This document shows, piece after piece, positions 35,315-43,820 of a stretch of DNA of 64,000 bases. Numbering within the stretch: the stretch's first letter is position 1; each line of letters opens with the position of its first letter. This DNA comes from Hymenobacter caeli (lineage in GTDB: Bacteria; Bacteroidota; Bacteroidia; Cytophagales; Hymenobacteraceae): contig NZ_JABSNP010000007.1 in the NCBI RefSeq assembly GCF_013294115.1, forward strand, positions 62,001 to 126,000, given 5' to 3'. The notes below the pieces were generated by a model. It was not told where the DNA came from and did not search any database. It worked only from the letters and a program-made list of their open reading frames with translations. Made by a program: the position numbers and the translations under genes.

Positions 35315-35482
35315 AAAAAAACAGAAGGTTGGAAGCCTTGCACTACGGCTGGGGCAGGAAAAATGGCCTACTCCGCCTCAAAATTAGCCGCGCGCGGCTT
35401 GGCGCTGCTCCCACGCCAGGCGAGTGCCACGGCCCCGAAGGCCGCCGCGGCCGGAAGGATTCCTGGTAGCGTGCTGACCGCT

Positions 35483-35551
35483 TGATTTCGAGTGTTACTT
35501 TTAAAAATAAGTATTTGATTTTCTTATTCTTAAAAGTAACTCGAAATCAAG
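35483..35551. repeat. AT-rich imperfect inverted repeat
   Basis: The left arm CTTGATTTCGAGTGTTAC and the following bases pair with CTTAAAAGTAACTCGAAATC and adjoining bases on the right. There is one 2-base insertion in the left arm and about 11 bp of loop. The content is AT-rich, unlike neighbouring DNA. Confidence 0.65.
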
Positions 35552-35581
35552 CAATTAAAACACTGGTAGTTAATGGCTGCT

Positions 35582-35631
35582 CACTCAAAAAAGCCCTTTC
35601 GGCCGTGCGGCCGAAAGGGCTTTTTTGAGTG
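35582..35631. terminator. Strong bidirectional terminator-like hairpin
   Basis: Perfect 24-bp arms 35582-35605/35608-35631 with a 2-bp spacer, containing A6 and T6 runs in the arms (AAAAAAGCCCTTTCGG). It lies 148 bp past the stop of the PID-CTERM-like gene and 268 bp before the start of mltG; no gene reads rightward into it. Confidence 0.7.
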
Positions 35632-35778
35632 GTTGCCCCGCTAACTTGCCGCTTTTCAGGCGGAGCTGACCGGCAAAAGGGGCCTCGGCGTTACGGCTGG
35701 GAAACCGGAATTTTTTTGGATACGAACCAAGCCAGCCGGACGGGGCTTTTGGTTGAACAGGGCGGGGGCGGTATTTCG

Positions 35779-36009
35779 TCAATCCTTGGTGCGGCGCTCG
35801 CGCAGGCGCTTCAGGCCGTAGGCAACACCGCCGGCAAGCAGCAGCGACGCGCCCCCGTCGAGGGGTGCCTCGGTGGGCCCGCCGGGGGGAACGGGGGTGG
35901 GGGCCGGGCTGGGGCCGCCGCTGCCGGGCTGGGCAAGGGCCGTTGCCGCCAGCACGAGTACGCAAATTGCTGTGCCGCACAGCGTGCCAATAAAAGTCTG
36001 GATGTTCAT
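35779..36009 (-). CDS. Small exported protein with PID-CTERM-like C-terminus
   Basis: The 76-residue protein starts at ATG 36009 with a signal peptide or N-terminal helix (FIGTLCGTAICVLVLAATALAQ). A Pro/Gly-rich linker follows (GSGGPSPAPTPVPPGG), then APLDGGASLLLAGGVAYGLK and a basic RLRERR tail. This short motif-transmembrane-basic arrangement is that of the PID-CTERM sorting tails of Bacteroidota (usually PIDGG; here PLDGG). A membrane-anchored or processed surface peptide is likely. The longer reading from 36183 has no family support. It follows the type IX-secreted protein on the same strand. Confidence 0.72.
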   Translation of the reverse strand: MNIQTFIGTLCGTAICVLVLAATALAQPGSGGPSPAPTPVPPGGPTEAPLDGGASLLLAGGVAYGLKRLRERRTKD

Positions 36010-36094
36010 AAAAAAAGAGCTGACAAAAAATGAGGAGGAAGCTGAGCCGCAGGGGTGGCCATCAGTGGTCGAGCCGAATGGATTAGGCAGCAAG

Positions 36095-36215
36095 GCGTTC
36101 GTGCGCAGCTGGCGTCCGCTTGCCGAAGCAATGCCGTCGCTTCGTTGAACGATTGATTGGTGAGCGGTAGCGCTGCTTCGCAAGCGGACCGCCGGCTGCG
36201 CACGGCGTTCTAAAA
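36095..36215. repeat. Degenerate inverted repeat between small exported gene and ice-binding gene
   Basis: The GCGCAGCTGGCGTCCGCTTG arm near 36104-36130 pairs imperfectly with CAAGCGGACCGCCGGCTGCG near 36178-36202. The 17-mer GGCGTCCGCTTGCCGAA (36111-36127) recurs with one change at 39965-39981. It looks like an old MITE-type element. Confidence 0.5.
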
Positions 36216-36244
36216 CGTTGAATCAGTGTCATCGAACTGCTTGG

Positions 36245-36269
36245 CCCGGGCCGACTGTTTCGGCCCGGG
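36245..36269 (-). terminator. Stem-loop downstream of the ice-binding-domain gene
   Basis: CCCGGGCCGA (36245-36254) pairs with TCGGCCCGGG (36260-36269) around a 5-base loop, 15 bp past the stop. T-run is weak on the minus strand. Confidence 0.6.
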
Positions 36270-36284
36270 ACGGTCAGCACGCAG

Positions 36285-38873
36285 TTACTTTATTACCATG
36301 CGCTTCACTACCTGGCCAGTGGCCGAGGTGAGGCGCAGCGAGTAAACGCCCGGGGCGAGGGCCGATACGTCGAACCGGGCGCTGGCTCCGGCCGCCGTCA
36401 TGGCCACCGAGCGCTCCGACACCAACTGGCCGAGCTGGTTGACGACCTGGACCGAGACGGGCGTGCGGCCCAGCTCGGCGGGTAGCATCAGCGTGAAGCT
36501 GCCCTGCGCCGGGTTCGGGTACAGCTGCACCTGCTGGGCCAAGGCCGGGGCGTTGGCGGCCAGCGCGGCGGCCGGCCCGAAGCGCAGGCTGAAGCGGCCC
36601 GGCAGTGCCGTCGCGTCGGCCTGGAAGGTGTAGCCAGGCTGCTGGCTCAGGTTGATGCGCGCGCCGGTCTGGGTATCGAGCAGGAGCACTTCCGTGCCGG
36701 GTTCAAAGTTGACCAAGCTGCTCGCCTTCAGGGTGTAGGCACCGGCGGCGGGCACGTGCAGGTTCAGCGGCACCGTGGTGGCGCTGGTGAGCGGCGCCAG
36801 TCCGTTCACCGATAAGTCGTTGCTGGCCGTGAGGCTGCTCACGCTCAGCCCCGACGAGTTGGGCAGCTTGAACGCATCGAAATGGGCATCGAAAGCGGAC
36901 GAAGCGCCCTGCTCGAAGTACACGGCCGTTTCGTCGGTCAGGGACTGGTTGCTGCCTTGCAGGTGCAGCTGCACCAGCGGGCGCGTGTCGGCGGTGCCCC
37001 GGTTAAAGGCGACTGCGGCGGCGGTCGTGGTTACCCGGATGCTGTTGTTCAGCGCGAAGCTGCCCGTGGCATGGCCGTCGCTCACCCGCACAAAAAATCC
37101 CTGCATGGCGGCCACCAGCGGGTTGCCGCCCACGCCGTTCACGTAGCTGCGGTACTGCCCGGCGTACCGGTCGGTGCTGTGGTACACGTACACGGCATCG
37201 TCCACGTTGGTCCGCACCACGCCGCTGGTCTGGCTGAAGTCAATGGGCGAAGGGTAGGGGTTGCCCAGCAGCTGCCAGCCGCTCTGGGGCTGGTTGCCGC
37301 GGGCGAGGTCGGTGCGGCTCACGGGGCCGTTGGTGAGGGCCCCTTGCAGGTCCACCACTTGGCCGGCGTCGATGTTCACGGTGTAGCCCCTCAGCACGTC
37401 CAGCACATCGGTGCCCGCGGGCACCAGAAAGCCTTGGTCGAAGGCGGCGGTTGTGGCAGCGGGGTCCACCACGCGGGCCTGGTCGTAGCCGAACACGTTT
37501 GGAAAGGGCGTTGCCGCGTTGCCCGTCGTGTTGTAAGCTTGGTTGAAAATCGGCGCGAAGCCCGGCGTGCCCAGGTCGTTGAACGTGGTGCTGGCCACCG
37601 GCGAGCTGTAGTGGCGGTAGCCCGAGGCAACATTAAAGGCCGGGTCGATGTAGCGCTGCACGGTGGCGGTGCCGCTCACGGTGCCGCCGGTGTTGTCCAC
37701 CAGGGCCGTGCCGGCCGCGTCGGAAAGCAGCGTCAGCGGCTTGCCATTGGTGGTGAGGCCGCCATTGGTGAGGGCCAGGGCCCCGTGGACGCTTACCGCC
37801 CCGGCCTGGCTGGCCCCGGCGGGGTTGGTGATGGCCAGGCCCCAAAACTGGGTGCTGCCGCTGCCGCCGACGGGCTGCGCCGCGGTGCCGCTCAGGCGCA
37901 CGGTGCCCGCCGTGGCGCTGATGGTGCCGCTGTTGTCCACGCTGCCCAGCACGTCGAGGGTGCCCCCGGCCTGCGTGAAGCTGGCCCCAAAGCCAATGGT
38001 GAGGCTTTTGGCCGCTGCGTTGCCGCTGGCAACCAGCGGGTAAGGCGACGTGCCGGTGGGCACAACGGCGTCCAGCACGCTGGTGGGCACGCCGTTCGAC
38101 CAATTGCCGGGCGTGAACCAGTCCGTGGTGCCCGTGCCGAGAGGATCGCCCAGCCAGAAGGTTTGGGTAGGCGCCGGGGCCACGGCGGGCAGCGGCAGCG
38201 TGACCGTGCTCGAAGTCGACGAGATGCCCCCGCCGCGCGAAAGGCCCCGGCCTTCCACCACCGCGCCGGTAATCAGGTTGATGGCGCCGTCGACCAGCAG
38301 CGTGCCCCGCATCACCGAGTTTTGCCCCAGCGTGGCCAGGCCCCTTATCTGCCAGTACACGTTGCTGGGGTCGGCGCCGTTTTGCGTCACCACGCGGGAG
38401 TTGGCGCCCGTGGTCAAGGCGCCGTTCACCATCAGGAAAAACTTCGCATTCGGGTCGCCGCCGCCATCCAGAATCAGCGTGCCGGCCAGGGTGGTTGCCT
38501 GTTTCACGAAGTACGAGCCCGGCAGCAGGGTTACGGGCGGCGTGCCGCCGTACACGGCCTCTTCGGTTACGTAAATAACGCCCGACATGTAGGCGTAAGC
38601 CGCCTGCACGTCCGTGGCCGCTTGCGTAGCATAGGTGTCCCCCACGTGGATGTTGCCGTTCACCACCCCCGGAGGAAACCCGTTGAAGGCCCCCGCGTTG
38701 GTCCCGATGTCCCCGTTGATGACGGTGGGGCCCTGGTTGTCGACCGCGCCAACCGCGGTAAACAGGGCAAAGCTGGCCGCGGCGCCCAGCGGCGGCGCAG
38801 TCTGGCCGTGGCTCGCTTTGGGAAAAACCAGTAGCGTGGCCGAAGCCACCGTAAGGAGAAAGGATGTTTTCAT
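36285..38873 (-). CDS. Secreted ice-binding-like (DUF3494) protein with type IX secretion domain
   Basis: The 862-residue protein has a signal peptide (to about 24, ASHGQ). Residues 27-230 resemble the DUF3494 ice-binding beta-helix domain (LGAAASFALFTAVGAVDNQG, INGDIGTNAGAFNGFPPG, NSRVVTQNGADPSNVYWQIR). A linker and repetitive beta regions follow (FTPGNWSNGVPTSVLDAVVP, SGYRHYSSPV). The C-terminal about 85 residues are a type IX sorting domain (VQLYPNPAQGSFTLMLP to GVYSLRLTSATGQVVKRMVIK). It should be exported through the T9SS and attached to or released from the surface. The DUF3494 family includes ice-recrystallisation inhibitors and adhesins; activity here is inferred. Confidence 0.88.
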   Translation of the reverse strand: MKTSFLLTVASATLLVFPKASHGQTAPPLGAAASFALFTAVGAVDNQGPTVINGDIGTNAGAFNGFPPGVVNGNIHVGDTYATQAATDVQAAYAYMSGVIYVTEEAVYGGTPPVTLLPGSYFVKQATTLAGTLILDGGGDPNAKFFLMVNGALTTGANSRVVTQNGADPSNVYWQIRGLATLGQNSVMRGTLLVDGAINLITGAVVEGRGLSRGGGISSTSSTVTLPLPAVAPAPTQTFWLGDPLGTGTTDWFTPGNWSNGVPTSVLDAVVPTGTSPYPLVASGNAAAKSLTIGFGASFTQAGGTLDVLGSVDNSGTISATAGTVRLSGTAAQPVGGSGSTQFWGLAITNPAGASQAGAVSVHGALALTNGGLTTNGKPLTLLSDAAGTALVDNTGGTVSGTATVQRYIDPAFNVASGYRHYSSPVASTTFNDLGTPGFAPIFNQAYNTTGNAATPFPNVFGYDQARVVDPAATTAAFDQGFLVPAGTDVLDVLRGYTVNIDAGQVVDLQGALTNGPVSRTDLARGNQPQSGWQLLGNPYPSPIDFSQTSGVVRTNVDDAVYVYHSTDRYAGQYRSYVNGVGGNPLVAAMQGFFVRVSDGHATGSFALNNSIRVTTTAAAVAFNRGTADTRPLVQLHLQGSNQSLTDETAVYFEQGASSAFDAHFDAFKLPNSSGLSVSSLTASNDLSVNGLAPLTSATTVPLNLHVPAAGAYTLKASSLVNFEPGTEVLLLDTQTGARINLSQQPGYTFQADATALPGRFSLRFGPAAALAANAPALAQQVQLYPNPAQGSFTLMLPAELGRTPVSVQVVNQLGQLVSERSVAMTAAGASARFDVSALAPGVYSLRLTSATGQVVKRMVIK

Positions 38874-38973
38874 AGATTTTGAACTTTACCGATGTGCAAT
38901 AATTTTCACACGGCAAAGTTCATTCTCCCGCTTCTCAGAAAGTTTACATAATCTTCAAAATGGTTTGCATCAT

Positions 38974-39537
38974 TCACACGTCCTCAAGTGCCAGGCGCCG
39001 CTTGTATTGTTTGAGCTGCCTGAAATAGCTTGGCGTCAATCCAGTAGCTTTCTTAAACTGATTAGATAGGTGCGACACACTGCTGTACCTTAAACTATTA
39101 GCAATCTGAGTAAGTGTAAGCTCATCGTACAAAAGCAATTCTTTTATCCGCTCAATTTTTTGGGCGATGAGGTAATGCTCGATGGTAATGCCTGTTGTCT
39201 CTGAGAAAAGGTTGGCGAGATACGTGTAGTCGTGGTTGAGTTTATCACTAATAAATTCAGAATTTTTTATTCTGATTTCTTCTTTGGTATAATGTATTAT
39301 TTGAACAATTACATTTTTTATCTTTTCGACCAGGATGGCTCTTTTATCGTCCATCAGCTCAAGTCCCGATTTTAATAAAGCCCTGCCTAAGTGGTCGCGC
39401 TGTTCGTCCGTAATCACCCCGTCGACTTCGACTTCGCCCAACTCCACCGCCCCGCACTGTAGCCCGAGCTTGTGCAACTCCTCTTGCACCAATATTTTGC
39501 AGCGCCTGCTCACCATGTACTTGATGTAGATTTTCAT
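38974..39537 (-). CDS. AraC-family transcriptional regulator with short N-terminal ferredoxin-like domain
   Basis: The 187-residue protein starts at ATG 39537 with MKIYIKYMVSRRCKILVQEE, continuing LHKLGLQCGAVELGEVEVDG. This is a degenerate heavy-metal-associated-like fold typical of Bacteroidota AraC regulators; only one Cys of the usual CxxC is kept. The C-terminal part is the double HTH (about 95-185) with LTLTQIANSLRYSSVSHLSNQFKKATGLTPSYF. Base composition is clearly more AT-rich than adjacent genes, hinting at recent acquisition. It lies 100 bp upstream of the ice-binding gene on the same strand and may control it. Confidence 0.88.
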   Translation of the reverse strand: MKIYIKYMVSRRCKILVQEELHKLGLQCGAVELGEVEVDGVITDEQRDHLGRALLKSGLELMDDKRAILVEKIKNVIVQIIHYTKEEIRIKNSEFISDKLNHDYTYLANLFSETTGITIEHYLIAQKIERIKELLLYDELTLTQIANSLRYSSVSHLSNQFKKATGLTPSYFRQLKQYKRRLALEDV

Positions 39538-40146
39538 TTTTTTACCAATGAGTGAACAGTTAAGGGCTTGGTATCCACTGCGCCGCTGTAATGGGCTGAA
39601 TTTGCGCCTTAGTTTAGTTAATTTATTGGTAGCATGAAATTTACTGGAGGAAGTAGCGGGTGCTGGGAGGTAATTATTTGTTTGATACGCCCAAAGCAAT
39701 GGCTGGCCAGCCCGGCGCTCTTGGTGAGGGTGTATTCGCTTGGGCCTCATTTCGGCTGAGTTCTACTGGTGCCCAGGGGAAGGCTCGCGTCCAAGTCTAC
39801 CCCGTCGGGCCACTGCCGGGGCTTCCACAGTCGGGCCGTGTATTTTACGCTTAGGACTTGCGCACCTGGGCACCCAGTAGCCCCGGCGGGGCGGCTGTTT
39901 AGCAGTAAGTAATTGATTAAGAGAGTAACTAGTTAGGGCAACTAACGAGTATTCCTAATCAGCCGGCGTCCGCTTGTCGAAATAGTTCTCCTGCGTAACG
40001 GCCGCAACCGGCTGGGTTAAGGGCGCGGGCGAGCTACCTCGGCTGCGCGGCCGCTGGGTGGGCAAGGCGGCCTTGTAGGACAGGTACTTACCCGCGCTGG
40101 CGGTATCCGCTGGCGGGCCCCTATACTACTGGGACGTAGCGCCCGG
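39538..40146. other. Intergenic region between AraC regulator and ScfR-like regulator
   Basis: About 609 bp without a supported gene. A plus-strand frame at 39660-39854 has no start context or family signal. The only recognisable item is the 17-mer at 39965-39981 shared with 36111-36127. Composition rises from AT-rich near the AraC start to GC-rich past 39960. Confidence 0.5.
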
Positions 40147-41676
40147 CTATGCCGGTTCTGCTGGCTTCGGCGCCCCCACCAGCGCGGCCACGGCCTCGGC
40201 GTAGGCGCGGCGCGCGGCGTCTTGGTCCAGGCGCAGGGGCGGAGCGGCGCGCACCTCGCAGTTGGGCACGGCGCAGCGCTCGCAGGTTTCGTTCACGGTT
40301 TTGATGAGCAGGGCGGGGTCGGCGAAAAACTTGAGCTGCTGGCGCAGGGCGTCGTCGCAGCGCAGGCCCACCGTCACGCTGGTGGCGGGCTGGCCGGGGC
40401 CCCCGGCGCGGGCCAGCGTGAAGCACAGGTACTCGTCGGCGGTGCCGAAGTACTGCGAGCGCTGGGCCCCCAGCAGCAGGGCCGGGGGCTGGCCGGGCCC
40501 GGCAATGGCGGCCGCCGCCCGGGCCTCGTCGAGCAGGCGCAGGCTCACCCAGCGGCGGCAGTAGTGCTCGTTCAGCTCGTTGCCGTGGGGGTTGTGCAGG
40601 CGCGAGAGGTGCAGCTCCTTGGTCAGCTCGTAGGGGTAGCCGGCGGCGGCCTGGTCGAAGCGCAGGAAGAACAAGCTGTTCAGTCCGAAGTGCTTGGGCA
40701 GCAGCGTGGTGAGGCGCTGCATGAACATCTCCGCGCTCACGTCGTGCTGCGTCAGCAGGTCCAGCCAGGCCTGTGGGGCCCACTTGCGGGCCCCGAACAG
40801 CTGCCGCAGGTCGCGCACCAGCGCGTCTTCCTCCAGCAGCAGGGCCCCGGCGAAGTACGAAGCGCGGAAGTTGTTCAACACTTCGTCAAACGACGGCACG
40901 GCCGCGCTGCTGGGGTGGGCGTAGGGCCGCTCCTTCATTCTCAGGTAGTTGAAGGCCACCTCGCGGCCCAGCAGGAAGGCCTGCTGCCCGCGGCTCAGGC
41001 CGGGGCGCAGCAGCAGGGTGCGGGTTTTGGGCTGGAACACGGCCCGCAGCCGGCCCTGCGCCGCCGCCGGGTGCTCGCCCAGCGTGGTGCGGTCGAAGGC
41101 GTAGCCGTACTCCTGCGCCAGCACGGTTTCGAGGGCCGCCAGGGCCCCGGCCGGCGCCGCGCCCACCGCCGGGTGGCTGCCCAGAAACGCCCGCACGTCC
41201 TGCTCCAGGTCGTCAAAATAATTGTCGTGCATCTCCTGGTACGAGCGCAGCGCGGCCAGGAAAAAGTCTTCCTGGCCCATTTCGTAGTTGCGGGCAATTT
41301 CGAAGATGGTGCTGATGAAGGCGTTCATCCGGGCCGGCGCGTTGGCAATCAGGTCGAAGAGCCGGGCCACGTCGAGGCCGTACATCTCCAGCGGAAATTC
41401 CTGGAGCACCTTGGAGTGCAGCAGGTCGGAAATGGGCTCCAGCCGCCGCGGCAGCGTGGTGGACGTCAGCTGGTCGTAGCTCACGCCCAGCACCTTGCTC
41501 AGGCTCAGAATCTTGTCCGCCTTGGGGTATTTCTTGCCCTTCTCAATCTCGTTGAGGTAGCTCACCGACACGTCGCAGCTCCGCGCCAGCTCGGCCGGGG
41601 CCAGGCCCAGCTCCTGGCGCAGCTCGCGCAGCTTCAGCCCAAAAATGAGGCGCACGACCTGGCCGTGGTTCAGCAT
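40147..41676 (-). CDS. ScfR/RamB-like XRE-family regulator of acetate/glyoxylate genes
   Basis: The 509-residue protein has an N-terminal HTH (about 8-68, LRELRQELGLAPAELARSCD, then SYLNEIEKGKKYPKADKI). A long middle region resembles an inactive M78-peptidase-like domain (no HExxH seen). The C-terminal DUF2083-type part has a Cys cluster CERCAVPNC near 465. RamB of Mycobacterium and Corynebacterium shares this layout and controls isocitrate lyase and acetate genes in response to acyl-CoA status. Its divergence from aceB, with a 48-bp palindrome between, supports local and autogenous control. Confidence 0.88.
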   Translation of the reverse strand: MLNHGQVVRLIFGLKLRELRQELGLAPAELARSCDVSVSYLNEIEKGKKYPKADKILSLSKVLGVSYDQLTSTTLPRRLEPISDLLHSKVLQEFPLEMYGLDVARLFDLIANAPARMNAFISTIFEIARNYEMGQEDFFLAALRSYQEMHDNYFDDLEQDVRAFLGSHPAVGAAPAGALAALETVLAQEYGYAFDRTTLGEHPAAAQGRLRAVFQPKTRTLLLRPGLSRGQQAFLLGREVAFNYLRMKERPYAHPSSAAVPSFDEVLNNFRASYFAGALLLEEDALVRDLRQLFGARKWAPQAWLDLLTQHDVSAEMFMQRLTTLLPKHFGLNSLFFLRFDQAAAGYPYELTKELHLSRLHNPHGNELNEHYCRRWVSLRLLDEARAAAAIAGPGQPPALLLGAQRSQYFGTADEYLCFTLARAGGPGQPATSVTVGLRCDDALRQQLKFFADPALLIKTVNETCERCAVPNCEVRAAPPLRLDQDAARRAYAEAVAALVGAPKPAEPA

Positions 41677-41780
41677 CGAGATATTTTTTTAAAGAAAACG
41701 CCGCGCGCTAAAACAGGGCCCCGGGGCCCCAAACGAGCATTTGCCGTCCGCGTTGGGGCCCCACAAAGGTAAGGAAGCAA

Positions 41781-41828
41781 AGCGAATCCACAGTATTAGC
41801 GAATATTCGCTAATACTGTGGATTCGCT
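41781..41828. promoter_or_regulatory. 48-bp perfect palindrome, probable operator of the aceB/regulator divergent promoters
   Basis: Bases 41781-41804 and 41805-41828 are exact reverse complements, centred on GAATATTC. The half-site AGCGAAT occurs twice per arm, at the outer end and at the centre (TTAGCGAATATTCGCTAA). This suggests binding of a dimer or tetramer. It lies 104 bp upstream of the regulator start and 71 bp upstream of the preferred aceB start. Confidence 0.8.
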
Positions 41829-41899
41829 GACGTATGTTTGCAGTACCACCCGCTAGCGCTGGCCCGGTGGCCACTGGTTTTCACCTCTTTCCCCTGCTC

Positions 41900-43513
41900 A
41901 TGTCCTTCACCGCGCCTGCCCCCGCCCCGCCGCCCGCCTACCGTGCCCCCGCCCAAGTGCGCGTCATCGGCGCTTTCCGGCCCGAGTTTGCCGAAATCCT
42001 CACGCCCTCGGCCCTGGCCTTCGTGGCCGAGCTGCATCGGCGCTTCGACCCCACGCGCCGGGCGTTGCTGGTCCGCCGCGAGGCCCGCCAGGCCGAGATT
42101 GCGGCCGGGGGCACGTTCGATTTTCTGCCCGAAACTCGGCGCTTGCGCGAGCAGGACTGGACGGTGGCCCCGCTGCCCGCCGACCTGCTCGACCGCCGCG
42201 TGGAAATTACGGGCCCCGTGGAGCGGAAGATGATTATCAACGCGTTGAACTCGGGAGCCAAGGTGTTCATGGCCGACTTTGAGGATTCCAACGCGCCCAC
42301 CTGGGCCAACGTCATCGAGGGCCAAATAAACCTGCGCGACGCCGTGCGCCGCACCATCCGCCTCAGCACGCCCACCAAAGAATACCGGCTCAACGAGGAC
42401 ACCGCCGTGCTGATGGTGCGCCCCCGCGGCTGGCACCTGGAAGACAAGCACGTGCTCGTGGACGGCGAGCCGGTGAGCGGCGCGCTGCTCGATTTCGGCC
42501 TCTACTACTTCCACAACGCCCACGAACTGGTGCGGCGCGGCTCGGGGCCCTACTTCTACCTGCCCAAGCTGGAAAGCCACCGGGAAGCCCGCCTCTGGAA
42601 CGAGGTGTTCAACTTCGCCGAGGACAACCTCTCACAGCGCCGGGGCACCATCAAGGCCACGGTGCTGATTGAGACGCTGCCCGCCGCGTTCGAGCTGCAC
42701 GAGATTCTGTACGAGCTGCGCCAGCACAGCGCGGGCCTCAACTGCGGGCGCTGGGACTACATCTTCAGCTACATCAAGCGGCTGGGGCTGCGGCCCGAGT
42801 ATTGCCTGCCCGACCGGGCCCAGGTGACGATGACGGTGCCGTTTATGGCCGCCTACTCGCAGCTGGTCATTCAGACCTGCCACCGCCGCGGCGTGCACGC
42901 GATGGGCGGCATGGCGGCCCAGATTCCCATCAAAAACGACCCCGCGGCCAACGACGCGGCGATGGAAAAGGTGCGGCAGGACAAAATCCGGGAGGCCACC
43001 AACGGCCACGACGGGACCTGGGTGGCCCACCCCGCGCTGGTGCCCGTGGCCCTGGAGGTGTTCAACCGCCTCATGCCGGGCCCCAACCAGCTGGCTAACA
43101 AGCGCCTCGACGTGCAGGTGAGCGCCGCCGACCTGGTGCGGGCCCCCGAAGGCACCATCACCGAAGCCGGCCTGCGGATGAACATCGACGTGGCCATCCG
43201 CTACCTGGCCTCGTGGCTGGGGGGCAACGGCTGCGTGCCCATCCACCACCTGATGGAGGACGCGGCCACGGCCGAAATCAGCCGGGCCCAGGTGTGGCAG
43301 TGGCTGCACACGCCCGGCACCGCCCTGGCCGACGGCCGCCCCGTCACGACCGAGCTGTACCGGGCCCTGGTGCCCCCCATCATGGCCATCATTGAGGCCG
43401 AAGCCGCGCCCGGCAACCACATAATGGCCGCCGCCCAGCTGTTCGACCAGCTGGTGATGAGCCCCAGATTCATCGAATTCCTGACCCTGCCCGCCTACGA
43501 CCAGCTGGCTTAA
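41900..43513 (+). CDS. aceB: Malate synthase A
   Basis: The 537-residue protein condenses glyoxylate and acetyl-CoA to malate in the glyoxylate shunt. It aligns with E. coli AceB throughout. Shared blocks include [48 protein letters not shown], the signature [32 protein letters not shown] and the catalytic-Asp region [18 protein letters not shown]. The start at ATG 41900 ([10 protein letters not shown]...) is preferred; an in-frame ATG at 41834 lies 5 bp after the palindrome and would leave almost no leader. It is followed by aceA on the same strand. Confidence 0.97.
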   Translation: MSFTAPAPAPPPAYRAPAQVRVIGAFRPEFAEILTPSALAFVAELHRRFDPTRRALLVRREARQAEIAAGGTFDFLPETRRLREQDWTVAPLPADLLDRRVEITGPVERKMIINALNSGAKVFMADFEDSNAPTWANVIEGQINLRDAVRRTIRLSTPTKEYRLNEDTAVLMVRPRGWHLEDKHVLVDGEPVSGALLDFGLYYFHNAHELVRRGSGPYFYLPKLESHREARLWNEVFNFAEDNLSQRRGTIKATVLIETLPAAFELHEILYELRQHSAGLNCGRWDYIFSYIKRLGLRPEYCLPDRAQVTMTVPFMAAYSQLVIQTCHRRGVHAMGGMAAQIPIKNDPAANDAAMEKVRQDKIREATNGHDGTWVAHPALVPVALEVFNRLMPGPNQLANKRLDVQVSAADLVRAPEGTITEAGLRMNIDVAIRYLASWLGGNGCVPIHHLMEDAATAEISRAQVWQWLHTPGTALADGRPVTTELYRALVPPIMAIIEAEAAPGNHIMAAAQLFDQLVMSPRFIEFLTLPAYDQLA

Positions 43514-43523
43514 AATCGGCTCG

Positions 43524-43707
43524 GCGCTGGCCGCAGTTTAGCGCGCAGCGCGTAACTGCTGGCCGCCAAACGGCGCGAGTTTGTAACTCGCAAAATTGAA
43601 CGGCCTGCCCTGCGCAACCCGCTGGGCCGCTGCGCGGCCGTGAGTCGCAGACTCACCCCGTTTACCGGCCAGCAGTTGCGCGCTGCGCGCTAAACTGCGG
43701 CCAGCGC
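43524..43707. mobile_element. MITE-like element between aceB and aceA, 42-bp terminal inverted repeats
   Basis: Arms 43524-43565 and 43666-43707 (GCGCTGGCCGCAGTTTAGCG at the outer end) are complementary with one mismatch. The 100-bp interior holds two more small hairpins (GCGAG/CTCGC, GTGAGT/ACTCAC). There is no coding capacity. It starts 11 bp after the aceB stop. Called a MITE-like element from structure; no target-site duplication is obvious. Confidence 0.65.
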
Positions 43708-43820
43708 GCTGGCTTTTCCCCCTCGTTTTCCGAATCAAAAATGCAGCTCCTGTAGCCTGCCGGGCGGCGCTTTGCCTTTTCTCAACGCTTCAATCTCTCA
43801 CTCCAACCCACTCCATTCGC

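Larger units (their letters stand above)
35315..35778. other. Intergenic region with two hairpins
   Basis: About 460 bp without a supported gene. It contains the imperfect inverted repeat at 35483-35551 and the strong hairpin at 35582-35631. The part 35640-35770 shows nothing recognisable. Confidence 0.5.

Noticed and set aside
36882..38834. 650-codon plus-strand open frame opposite the ice-binding gene
   Set aside because: Composition is Gly/Ala/Arg/His low complexity typical of antisense frames, and the minus strand encodes a signal peptide, DUF3494 domain and T9SS tail.
39660..39854. Plus-strand 64-codon frame in the AraC-ScfR spacer
   Set aside because: No family, no start context, and composition changes midway; not enough to call a gene.
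40222..41772. 516-codon plus-strand open frame opposite the ScfR-like regulator
   Set aside because: Antisense shadow; it would also overlap the regulator promoter region.
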